A stretch of 13,949 nucleotides of DNA from an uncultured Collinsella sp. (GTDB lineage Bacteria; Actinomycetota; Coriobacteriia; Coriobacteriales; Coriobacteriaceae): positions 1-13,949 of the forward strand of contig CALBUZ010000144.1 in NCBI GenBank assembly GCA_937969105.1, read 5' to 3'. A program made the translations under genes and the position numbers. The notes under the pieces were generated by a model. The model was not told the DNA's origin. It saw nothing but the letters and a program-made list of their open reading frames with translations, and did not search any database. Below, piece by piece: positions 1 through 10,192 of this stretch. Position 1 is the stretch's first letter. Each line of letters begins with the position of its first letter.

Positions 1-1391
<1,391 letters not shown>

Positions 1392-1399
1392 ATACCCCT

Positions 1400-1404
1400 C
1401 TCCT
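1400..1404 (-). promoter_or_regulatory. Ribosome-binding site of nifJ
   Basis: AGGAG on the minus strand, 8 nt from the ATG at 1391, within a purine-rich GAGGAGAGGGG run. It fixes the nifJ start. Confidence 0.8.
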
Positions 1405-1423
1405 CTCATATAGGTATACAGGC

Positions 1424-1439
1424 CCCGGCGATCGCCGGG
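1424..1439. promoter_or_regulatory. Perfect 16-bp palindrome in the nifJ 5' region
   Basis: CCCGGCGATCGCCGGG is a perfect palindrome centred between 1431 and 1432, about 20 nt upstream of the nifJ ribosome-binding site. It could be a dimeric repressor operator or an RNA stem with a very tight turn. No known operator was recognised; it does not resemble the AT-rich Rex site often linked to redox genes. That it has a function is an inference. Confidence 0.35.
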
Positions 1440-1752
1440 ATATTGGCGTGATGGGATTTTCGCTGTTGCTTCCAATCATCTGGCAGGCAGACTGAGCAGC
1501 AGGTACATGGCGTGGAGAGAAGGCATGCCAAGGCGAGGAGGGCTGCACGCGCTCCACAGGCCCAGCTACCCGTCTTGCACATGACCGGGCGCCGCAAAGG
1601 CCGCATGCCGGATGCTCCCGGGCACGCCCCGGCGATGGGAGGCGCCCGCAACGGAAATCCGCATGCGGGTTTATTGTACCCCGCCGTCAAGTGTAATTTC
1701 GGCAAATATAGGCGGGCGGTAAAGGTTTACCTCGGGTGACTGCCGGGAGCAA

Positions 1753-1781
1753 AATGATCCCTTGGGGACGGAGAGACCATT
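1753..1781 (+). repeat. Degenerate AATGAT...ACCATT palindromic repeat unit (copy A)
   Basis: Reads AATGAT...GGGGACGG...ACCATT on the plus strand, just downstream of the FHA gene. It shares the layout (near-palindromic AATGAT/ATCATT ends around a GGGACSG core) with two better-matched copies in the carA leader (9073-9105 and 9139-9175). This copy is the most diverged, with ACCATT instead of ATCATT. Confidence 0.45.
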
Positions 1782-1793
1782 TGGCAGGACTGG

Positions 1794-2732
1794 CTAGAGG
1801 GCACCGAAGAGAATGGCGTAGGTAGTGGATTCGCCGAGCTTGAGCTCGTCGCCGGGATTGAGTTGGGCGGAACGGCCGGGCTCGACCTGAATGCAGACGC
1901 GCGTGGCCCCGTTTACCACCACGGTTCCGTTGGTGGACGACAAGTCCTCAACGTGCCAGATATTTTGAGCATCGCACCAGATATGGGCATGGCGGGCCGA
2001 GACATCGTCGCCGACGTCGGTAATATCGCCCTCACCAGTGGCCAGCGCGCCAATCTCAACACCCTGCTCACTCGGCTGAATCCAGCGCGGGGCGCTCACG
2101 ACAAAACTGTTTTGCACGCGCAGCAAGCCCAAGGGGTGCGCCGGGGCGGGCTCGCGTTCGCCCGCAGTCAGCGACATGCCAAGCGAACGCGGCGTGGAGG
2201 TGCCTCCGCCACAGGTCGCGTGTGCGTAGTCGATGGCATAGTTCACCGAGGACCGCACATCCGCCGAACAACCGACGGCGACAAACAGCACCAGCACGGC
2301 CTCGGCGCGCTCGGCGGGCATGAGTTCCGCCGCCTGGGACAGGCGATCGAGCGCGTTGCGATAGAGATTCGTGTCCTGGTGGCACTCTTCGAGCGCGCGT
2401 ACCATCGGTTCACCTGCAGGACCGCACACCATATTGATCACAGCCGTGGAGTCCATGGGATTGCGCTGGCGCAGGGCCAGTTGCGACATAATACGCGCAG
2501 CCGAGGTACCGTATTCGGCAAAGTAGCGCTGCTGAAGCGTGCCGACCGGCGCGCGAACGATAAAGCGGGAAACCCAAGAGCGATCGGCGGCTCGGCTCTG
2601 CGGGCTGCGGCCGTCGGCGAGCGGACGGGACGAAAGCACCAAGCCGCACAGCTCGATATGGCTCAGATGCGCCGCGCGCTTAAAGATGTCAAACATGGCC
2701 CCGCATGGGGTGAGCTCAACTTGAGATGCCAT
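1794..2732 (-). CDS. FHA-domain protein with uncharacterised N-terminal region
   Basis: A 312-residue soluble protein with no signal peptide or membrane helix. The C-terminal FHA domain (about 225-310) shows the S-x-R-H motif (SARHA, 245-249), the SSTNGT turn (265-270) and the PGDELKLG strand (293-300). FHA domains normally bind phosphothreonine peptides in kinase signalling. The Arg of the usual Gly-Arg motif is absent (IGA, 227-229), so phosphopeptide binding may be weakened or altered. Residues 1-200 are helical-looking and match no family I recognise. The ATG at 2730-2732 has an AAGGAGG site (2741-2747) inside the last codons of the upstream membrane-protein gene, with only 3 nt between the genes, so the two are probably translationally coupled and may work together. 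The FHA call is firm; the cellular role is unknown. Confidence 0.85.
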   Translation of the reverse strand: MASQVELTPCGAMFDIFKRAAHLSHIELCGLVLSSRPLADGRSPQSRAADRSWVSRFIVRAPVGTLQQRYFAEYGTSAARIMSQLALRQRNPMDSTAVINMVCGPAGEPMVRALEECHQDTNLYRNALDRLSQAAELMPAERAEAVLVLFVAVGCSADVRSSVNYAIDYAHATCGGGTSTPRSLGMSLTAGEREPAPAHPLGLLRVQNSFVVSAPRWIQPSEQGVEIGALATGEGDITDVGDDVSARHAHIWCDAQNIWHVEDLSSTNGTVVVNGATRVCIQVEPGRSAQLNPGDELKLGESTTYAILFGAL

Positions 2733-2735
2733 GAC

Positions 2736-3146
2736 CTAGGCCTCCTTGGTCGTAGAAATAGAATCGGACGATACTTCGACAGGTCCGCCAAAAGTACGGG
2801 CAGCTGCGGCTCCACCGGCAAGCGGAGTCGCCATCTGGGCTTTTGTGCGTCGTGGTGCCGAAACGGGAAGTTCAAAGGCAAAGCCCATCGCAAGCAAAAA
2901 CCACGTAAGCGTATAGGTTGCAACCAGAGCGGCAACAAGGCCGCCCATCACGGCGCGTTGGGAAAATACGCTACATGCAGCCACAACCAGCACCGGAACC
3001 TCGCAGGCAGAAAGCGCAAGCACGCCCTGCAGGAAGCCCGAGCGCCGATCGCGCGCAAGTGCCCCCGCGGCAACGCCGGCTATGCCTGGCAGCGCCAACG
3101 CCAGTGCGGCAATAATACCCGGTAGCGACCCAGACCACCTAACCAA
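2736..3146 (-). CDS. Small three-helix membrane protein, uncertain start
   Basis: About 136 residues with three hydrophobic segments (about 7-30, 38-60 and 65-92) and a polar 44-residue C-terminal tail. Basic residues between helices 1 and 2 (R32, R34, R35) and after helix 3 (R99, R100, K102) suggest the N-terminus is outside and the tail is in the cytoplasm, where it could meet the coupled FHA protein. No family was recognised. There is no ATG in frame; TTG at 3144-3146 is the best available start but has no clear ribosome-binding site. The frame is open upstream to a TGA near 3214-3216, with poor codons (CTA, ATA, AGG). The right end of the insertion sequence lies only about 65 bp upstream, so the native promoter, and perhaps the true N-terminus, may have been lost. 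Confidence 0.6.
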   Translation of the reverse strand: MVRWSGSLPGIIAALALALPGIAGVAAGALARDRRSGFLQGVLALSACEVPVLVVAACSVFSQRAVMGGLVAALVATYTLTWFLLAMGFAFELPVSAPRRTKAQMATPLAGGAAAARTFGGPVEVSSDSISTTKEA

Positions 3147-3219
3147 ACGGATGAACGGTCCCGTATATAGGACTTCGACGCAACGTTCACCATGACACTC
3201 ACTCAGCGCAAAAAATCAG

Positions 3220-3242
3220 AACCACCCTTAAAAAGGGTGGTT
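3220..3242 (-). repeat. Right-end hairpin of the IS200-type element
   Basis: A 10-bp perfect stem (AACCACCCTT / AAGGGTGGTT) with a 3-nt loop. It probably serves as the recognition hairpin for the transposase. On the minus strand it is followed by CTGATTTTTT, so it could also terminate transcription coming from tnpA. Confidence 0.7.
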
Positions 3243-3354
3243 TGCTCTTAGGGTATAACCCACGGGCCCCGGGCTCGCGTCTAAAGGCGCGGGCCCGGAC
3301 TTCGTCCAGGCCTAGTGCATCTTGACCCGTGGCGCGCCGGTCGAACCGGCGGGA

Positions 3355-3813
3355 TCACCCCCTCTTGAAGGGGTCCTCGTACTCCTTCACGCTCAGCTTG
3401 TCCAGCGCGATGTCGTGGGACTCCTGCTCCCTGATGTACTTGGCGATCGTCGCCTCGTTCAGGCCGACGGTGGACACGTAGTAGCCCTCCGCCCAGAACT
3501 TCCTGTTGCCGAACTTGTACTTGAGGTTGGCGTGCCTGTCGAATATCATCAGCGAGCTCTTCCCCTTCAGGTAGCCCATGACGCTCGCGACGCTGTACTT
3601 CGGCGGGATCGCCAGCAGCACGTGCACGTGGTCGGGCATCAGGTGCCCCTCGATTATCTCGATCCCCTTGTACTCGCACAGCTTCCTGAGGATCTCCCCT
3701 ATGTCGCTCCTGATTTGGTTGTAGATCACTTTGCGCCTATACTTCGGCGTGAACACGATGTGGTACTTGCACATCCACTTCGTGTGGGAAAGGCTGTAGG
3801 CCTTCTGGGCCAT
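3355..3813 (-). CDS. tnpA: IS200-type HUH (Y1) transposase
   Basis: A 152-residue single-strand DNA transposase that nicks and joins the element ends through a 5'-phosphotyrosine. It shows the HUH metal site (PDHVHVLL, H62 and H64), the YLKGKSS helix (81-87) and the candidate nucleophile Y126 in KYIREQE. The N-terminus (SHTKWMCKYHIVFTPKYRRK) is typical of the IS200 group. Full length for the family, with no frameshift, so probably active. The ATG at 3811-3813 is preceded by a GGGGTGG ribosome-binding site; an upstream TTG (3853-3855) in the same frame is rejected because it adds residues outside the family alignment. The 5' leader can fold over this site (3819-3880), which should keep expression low. 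Confidence 0.95.
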   Translation of the reverse strand: MAQKAYSLSHTKWMCKYHIVFTPKYRRKVIYNQIRSDIGEILRKLCEYKGIEIIEGHLMPDHVHVLLAIPPKYSVASVMGYLKGKSSLMIFDRHANLKYKFGNRKFWAEGYYVSTVGLNEATIAKYIREQESHDIALDKLSVKEYEDPFKRG

Positions 3814-3818
3814 GGCGA

Positions 3819-3880
3819 CCACCCCTTCGACTCGAATTCTTGACGGCCTGAACAATCGTCAATATCGGTCGGAGGGGTGG
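3819..3880 (-). promoter_or_regulatory. Leader stem-loop sequestering the tnpA ribosome-binding site
   Basis: CCACCCC (3819-3825 on plus, the complement of the ribosome-binding site) pairs with GGGGTGG (3874-3880). The pairing continues inward through 3831/3868, giving about 13 consecutive pairs with one G-T wobble. An inner stem TTGACG/CGTCAA (3840-3845 and 3857-3862) caps it. Salmonella IS200 is known to block its transposase ribosome-binding site in a leader hairpin, so the same role is inferred here. Confidence 0.6.
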
Positions 3881-3900
3881 CTTTGTAAAGCCGTTTGTCT

Positions 3901-3919
3901 CCACCCGCGTAGCGGGTGG
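3901..3919 (-). repeat. Left-end hairpin of the IS200-type element
   Basis: CCACCCGC-GTA-GCGGGTGG is an 8-bp perfect stem with a 3-nt loop, about 90 bp upstream of tnpA. Its outer six pairs and the trailing TTT match the right-end hairpin, as expected if one transposase recognises both. Confidence 0.7.
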
Positions 3920-3925
3920 TTTAAA

Positions 3926-3946
3926 GCTGGCCGCTGCGCGGCCAGC
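3926..3946. repeat. Outer 9-bp hairpin at the left end of the element
   Basis: GCTGGCCGC-TGC-GCGGCCAGC is a perfect stem, followed by a smaller AGACT-AA-AGTCT hairpin (3947-3958). Both lie between the left-end hairpin and the carB terminator. They may belong to the element or to the target; the sequence alone cannot decide. Confidence 0.5.
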
Positions 3947-3970
3947 AGACTAAAGTCTTGAATAAAAAAT

Positions 3971-4006
3971 GTGGGCTCCTTCGTTCGGATGAACGAAGGA
4001 GCCCAC
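3971..4006 (-). terminator. Strong intrinsic terminator downstream of carB, likely bidirectional
   Basis: A perfect 16-bp stem (5' arm GTGGGCTCCTTCGTTC, loop GGAT). It is followed by ATTTTTTATT on the minus strand and by ACACTTTTTATT on the plus strand. It lies about 175 nt after the carB stop, past the nested inverted repeat, and ends the purine/pyrimidine gene block before the insertion sequence. Confidence 0.9.
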
Positions 4007-4048
4007 ACACTTTTTATTTAGCCCTAGTCATCGCGCAAAGCCCCTTCG

Positions 4049-4180
4049 GCAGCACACGGTGCAATTGAGTCACCGTAGGCCGGGGCGGGAGGGGCTGTGT
4101 TTCCTCCTGAGCGACTCTGCTTGCAGCCGGAGCGAAAGGGGGAAATCTCGGCCCCTCCCGCCCCGGCCGGACAGCTCAAC

Positions 4181-4196
<16 letters not shown>
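4049..4196. repeat. 148-nt nested inverted repeat at the 3' end of carB
   Basis: Several arm pairs are nested in the right order. The outer pair is 13 bp, GCAGCACACGGTG (4049-4061) with its exact complement at 4184-4196. Then comes TTGAG with CTCAA (about 4065-4069 and 4175-4179). The core is a perfect 18-bp pair, GGCCGGGGCGGGAGGGGC (4078-4095) with 4151-4168. Next is TTTCCTCC/GGGGGAAA with one wobble (about 4100-4107 and 4138-4145), and CTGC-TT-GCAG sits near the tip (4117-4126). The outer right arm covers the last carB codons. A smaller alternative hairpin uses ACGGTG/CACCGT (4056-4061 and 4071-4076). There is no T-run, so it is not a simple terminator. It may be an RNA domain or a MITE-like element. 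Confidence 0.75.
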
Positions 4197-7495
<3,299 letters not shown>

Positions 7496-7496
7496 G

Positions 7497-8936
7497 TTAG
7501 TTCTCCTCGGTCTCAGTCGCGGCGGTCTCGGCGAAATTCCAGCCCTGCAGACGGTCCTTCGCGGTGTCGATGTCCAGGTAGTTCTCCTCGCCGTCCATGA
7601 GTCGCGTAAAGGCGGTGAAGAGATAGTGGGCATCGGTGGGGCCGGGCGAGGCCTCGGGGTGGTACTGGACCGAGAAGCACGGGGCGTCGAGCAGCTGGAT
7701 GCCCTCGGCGGTGCCGTCGTTGAGGTTCACGTGCGTCAGGCGAATGCGGCCGAAGCGCTCGTTCATCACGACCGGCGCGATGCCGCGACGCACCCAGGCG
7801 CGCAGGTCGCCATCGGCCGCATGCTCGGTCTCGCCGCCGGAAAGCTCCGGGATCAGTTTGCCCAGACTGGGGAACAGCAGGCCAAAACCGTGGTTTTGCG
7901 CGGTGATTTCCACGCGACGGCTCACCAGGTTCATAACCGGCTGGTTACCGCCACGGTGACCGAATTTAAGCTTTTCCATTTGGGCGCCGCACGCCAAGCT
8001 GATCATCTGGTGACCAAGGCAAATGCCAAAGACCGGCACCTTGCCGATCAGCTGCTGCACCTGCTCGTAGGTCTCCACCACGGCATCGGGGTCGCCGGGG
8101 CCGTTGGATAAAAAGACGCCGTCGGGATTCATGTCGAGCACCTCACTCGCGGGCGTATCCCACGGCACGACGGTGAGATCACAGCCGGCGCGGACGAGGC
8201 CCTCCAGAATACCGCGCTTGACGCCGCAGTCGTAGGCGACCACGTTGTGGCGGGCAGAAGCGGCAGGGGCAAGCGCAAAGTCATGCGTAGCGGGCAGGTC
8301 GGCAGCTGCAAAGGCATGAGGCGCGGGGCAACTCACGGTCTTGACCAGGTTCTCGCCGACCAGCGTGGGCGCGGCGGATAGACGTTCGGCAAGCTCGGCG
8401 ACGTCAAAGATTTCCGTCGAGATAATACCCATCTTGGAGCCGTTGTCGCGCAGGTGGCGCACAAGAGCGCGGGTGTCGACGCCCTCGATAGCGACGATAC
8501 CGTGGGCACGCAGGTACTCCGGTACGCTGACGGCCGAGCGCCAGTTGGAAGGCGTGGCGCACATGTCGCGGACGATCATGCCGCGCATGGCGGGAGCGCT
8601 CGCGGGACGAGCGGCATCGCCGGGGAAGGCCGACTGGACGTCGGTCTCGTCGATGCCATAGTTGCCGATCTGCGGATAGGTCATGGTTACGATTTGGCCG
8701 GCATAGCTCGGATCGGTCATGACCTCAAAGTAGCCCTCAAGCGAGGTGTTGAAGCAGACCTCGCCGGTCGCGGTACCCTCGGCACCGCATGCACGGCCAT
8801 AAAAAATGGTCCCATCCTCAAGGTACAGGATGCAGGGACCGCAGGTGCCCTTGCTGGTTTTGGCCAGCATGCGCTGGCAAAGCTCGCTGGGCGCGAAGGT
8901 GCGGGCAGCAGTGCCCGCAGTATGGTTGTTCGCCAT
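7497..8936 (-). CDS. carA: Carbamoyl-phosphate synthase small (glutaminase) subunit
   Basis: Hydrolyses glutamine and delivers ammonia to CarB. At 479 residues it is about 100 longer than the usual 360-390. The N-terminal CPSase domain starts near 34 ([16 protein letters not shown]). The class I amidotransferase domain spans about 232-445, with nucleophile C306 in GICLGHQ and H426/E428 in [10 protein letters not shown]. The extra length is an N-terminal extension (1-33), an insertion of about 45 residues between QNHGF (347-351) and THVNLNDG (401-408), and an acidic C-terminal tail (about 447-479). The catalytic residues are intact. The ATG at 8934-8936 has AAGGAG (8941-8946) only 4 nt upstream, directly beside a PyrR-like hairpin. 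M23 has no ribosome-binding site and is less likely. It is coupled to carB. Confidence 0.97.
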   Translation of the reverse strand: MANNHTAGTAARTFAPSELCQRMLAKTSKGTCGPCILYLEDGTIFYGRACGAEGTATGEVCFNTSLEGYFEVMTDPSYAGQIVTMTYPQIGNYGIDETDVQSAFPGDAARPASAPAMRGMIVRDMCATPSNWRSAVSVPEYLRAHGIVAIEGVDTRALVRHLRDNGSKMGIISTEIFDVAELAERLSAAPTLVGENLVKTVSCPAPHAFAAADLPATHDFALAPAASARHNVVAYDCGVKRGILEGLVRAGCDLTVVPWDTPASEVLDMNPDGVFLSNGPGDPDAVVETYEQVQQLIGKVPVFGICLGHQMISLACGAQMEKLKFGHRGGNQPVMNLVSRRVEITAQNHGFGLLFPSLGKLIPELSGGETEHAADGDLRAWVRRGIAPVVMNERFGRIRLTHVNLNDGTAEGIQLLDAPCFSVQYHPEASPGPTDAHYLFTAFTRLMDGEENYLDIDTAKDRLQGWNFAETAATETEEN

Positions 8937-8947
8937 AATTCTCCTTC

Positions 8948-8965
8948 CCGGTCTCTCCGGACCGG
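8948..8965 (-). promoter_or_regulatory. Candidate PyrR-binding hairpin next to the carA ribosome-binding site
   Basis: On the minus strand CCGGTC-CGGAGA-GACCGG forms a perfect 6-bp stem with a hexaloop. The segment GGTCCGGAGAGACC matches the published PyrR binding-loop consensus (ARUCCNGNGAGGYU) at the core UCCNGNGAG, with A in place of the following G. One base separates the hairpin from the AAGGAG of carA. In mycobacteria PyrR bound to such a loop represses translation; the same mode is inferred here. No pyrR gene lies in the window. Confidence 0.65.
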
Positions 8966-8986
8966 CTTAAAGGTTGGTAGTTAGGC

Positions 8987-9008
8987 CTTGCGGTATTTTA
9001 ACCGCAAG
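8987..9008 (-). promoter_or_regulatory. 8-bp stem-loop in the carA leader
   Basis: CTTGCGGT-TAAAAT-ACCGCAAG on the minus strand is a perfect 8-bp stem with a 6-nt AT-rich loop, 22 nt upstream of the PyrR-like hairpin. It lacks a T-run, so it is not a terminator. The AT-rich stretch 9020-9075 just upstream is the most promoter-like part of the leader, but no clear -35/-10 pair could be fixed. Confidence 0.4.
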
Positions 9009-9072
9009 TATGCGCCATGGCGTTAATTTCAGCGAAATATTTTCGAAATGATAATTATGACTTTCTATGCAT

Positions 9073-9175
9073 AATGATTTTCTGGGACCGGGAAATATCA
9101 TTCTGAACGCGGGGCTTTGCCGCCAACTGCATACATGACAGAATGATTTTTTAATCCCCGTCCCAGAAAAATCAT
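9073..9175. repeat. Face-to-face pair of AATGAT...ATCATT repeat units upstream of carA
   Basis: The unit at 9073-9105 (plus strand: AATGATTTT, CTGGGACCGGG, ATCATTCTG) and the unit at 9139-9175 (same sequence type on the minus strand: GATTTTTCTGGGACGGGG, ATCATTCTG) form imperfect inverted copies around a 33-nt spacer. The inner nine bases (ATCATTCTG/CAGAATGAT) and the CTGGGAC blocks match exactly. The second unit abuts the terminator of the preceding gene. They could be dispersed intergenic repeats or a large regulatory hairpin of the carAB leader. Confidence 0.65.
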
Positions 9176-9207
9176 CCCGCGCGGGCACTTGGCTCACGCG
9201 GGATGAT
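9171..9207 (-). terminator. Hairpin terminator after the membrane-anchored protein gene
   Basis: An 11-bp perfect stem (ATCATCCCGCG / CGCGGGATGAT) with a 15-nt loop. On the minus strand it is followed by TTTTTCT and starts 7 nt after the stop at 9214. It separates the exporter block from carAB. Confidence 0.75.
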
Positions 9208-9213
9208 GGCGTC

Positions 9214-10173
9214 TTATTTATCCTGCTCCAGCAGATCGGACGGTGTGCGGTCGGGCTTGCCACCGCGGAAGATCTCGCGACCGTGCAGGCGATGTTCCAA
9301 GTCGCGCTCGGCCTTTTCCTCGTCAATCTTGGTCTGGCTTACCGCCGGGTCCTCAATCAGTGACGACACCGAGTTCACCTGCTTTTGGATGCGCTCGGCA
9401 ATCGTGTCGTCCATGCTCACGATACGCATCTTCCAGTCGATGCTCGTGGCATTTGACGAGCTCTTGGTCCACACGAACGTCAGAATGGCGCTCTGATGGC
9501 CCCGTGCGGGAAACATGCCAAAGAAAGAGTCGTGCTGGATCTTGCTGTCCTCGTCGATATAGGCGTGCACGTTATACACCACGCGGTCGATCTTATCGTT
9601 GAGCAACGCGTTGGTCGCAAGCGCCGCAGCCTGAATCTGCCCGTTGGACAGCAGCTCGAGCTCGTTGGCAGACGACGTGTCCAACACCGTCACCTCTACC
9701 GTACCCGTGCGCTCGTCCGCCTCGTCGACGCTAAAGTCGAGCGGGAACTGCGTAAAGCCGTTGCCCCACTCAAGGCCGCCCTTGAGCGCGGTCGAAACGG
9801 TATCGACCGAAACGCTCTCGGACAGATTGGCGGTATTCAGACGGCGCATCACGCCGTAGCCAATCTGCATGCCCACGATCAGCACCAAGATGCCGATAAC
9901 CACGACCATGGCAGTCTTCGTAATGGTATGGCTCACCTGCGAGCCCGAAGGATCGTCCTCGGACAGCGGGTCGATCTGTTTTGCCTGGCTCGCGCGATCC
10001 TCGCTGCGCAGCCGCGCCAGCGTCGCCTTGTCACCGCGCTTGACGGCAGCCTCTTTCTCGCGCATGCGCTCGGTACGCTTTTTGGCGAGCGTAGGATCCA
10101 AGACGCCGGATGCATCGATTTCGGAGAATAACTCCGTCACTTCTTCCGGAGTCAAAGGGTTCTTGTCAGCCAT
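9214..10173 (-). CDS. Single-pass membrane protein of unknown function
   Basis: A 319-residue protein with a charged, helix-prone cytoplasmic N-terminus (about 1-84, rich in Lys, Arg and Glu), one hydrophobic segment (about 86-108) and an extracytoplasmic domain (about 112-290) with alternating strand-like stretches (TGTVEVTVLD, QSAILTFVWTK, SIDWKMRIVSM). A polar, basic C-terminal tail ends the protein. There is no cleavable signal peptide; the topology is type II. I recognise no family. The ATG at 10171-10173 has AGGAAG just upstream, and the gene follows the ABC exporter after 19 nt, so they are probably co-transcribed and the protein may act with the exporter at the membrane. A hairpin terminator follows directly. 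It is certainly a gene; its function is open. Confidence 0.8.
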   Translation of the reverse strand: MADKNPLTPEEVTELFSEIDASGVLDPTLAKKRTERMREKEAAVKRGDKATLARLRSEDRASQAKQIDPLSEDDPSGSQVSHTITKTAMVVVIGILVLIVGMQIGYGVMRRLNTANLSESVSVDTVSTALKGGLEWGNGFTQFPLDFSVDEADERTGTVEVTVLDTSSANELELLSNGQIQAAALATNALLNDKIDRVVYNVHAYIDEDSKIQHDSFFGMFPARGHQSAILTFVWTKSSSNATSIDWKMRIVSMDDTIAERIQKQVNSVSSLIEDPAVSQTKIDEEKAERDLEHRLHGREIFRGGKPDRTPSDLLEQDK

Positions 10174-10192
10174 AAACTTCCTGTCGTATCAA

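Larger units (their letters stand above)
1392..1793 (-). other. 402-nt intergenic region and probable nifJ leader
   Basis: No convincing gene lies here; a 99-codon minus-strand frame at 1406-1705 is Cys/Pro/Ala-rich, has no visible ribosome-binding site and resembles no family I know. The best -10-like hexamer on the minus strand is TACAAT (1673-1678), with no good -35 at 16-18 nt. A TTGACG lies just upstream of it but only 6 nt away, too close to pair with it. If this is the promoter, nifJ has a GC-rich untranslated leader of nearly 280 nt. Possible structures include GTGGAG/CTCCAC arms (1512-1517 and 1552-1557), three GCATGC palindromes (1523, 1603 and 1661) and GGTAAA-GG-TTTACC (1718-1731). 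I could not match this to a known riboswitch class. Confidence 0.4.
3211..3958 (-). mobile_element. IS200-type (IS200/IS605 family) insertion sequence
   Basis: About 750 bp with one Y1 transposase gene and no TnpB, flanked by subterminal hairpins of the same design. The left-end hairpin lies upstream of tnpA (3901-3919) and the right-end hairpin downstream (3220-3242); both read CCACCC...GGGTGGTTT on the plus strand. Further hairpins lie at 3926-3946, 3336-3350 (next to the tnpA stop) and 3271-3296 (one G-T wobble, stronger on plus-strand RNA). This family moves as single strands, leaves no target duplication and has no terminal inverted repeats, so the exact ends are estimates. The element starts beside the carB terminator and ends upstream of the membrane-protein gene. 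Confidence 0.82.

Noticed and set aside
1406..1705. 99-codon minus-strand frame upstream of nifJ
   Set aside because: No ribosome-binding site, odd Cys/Pro/Ala composition, no family resemblance, and it overlaps palindromes that better fit an untranslated leader.
1392..1793. Riboswitch (TPP, cobalamin or FMN) upstream of nifJ
   Set aside because: None of the hallmark conserved blocks I know for these classes could be found on the minus strand.
3814..3855. Upstream TTG start for the transposase
   Set aside because: It would add 14 residues not found in IS200 transposases and lies in the leader stem. The ATG at 3813 has a ribosome-binding site and the usual N-terminus.
7496..7633. 46-residue N-terminal extension of CarB
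   Set aside because: The extension runs inside the carA frame and is Arg/Pro/Thr-rich. The conserved CarB start with its own GAGGAG site lies at 7495.
8937..9213. Classical PyrR transcription attenuator before carA
   Set aside because: There is a PyrR-like loop but no hairpin followed by a T-run between it and carA, so the terminator half of an attenuator is missing.
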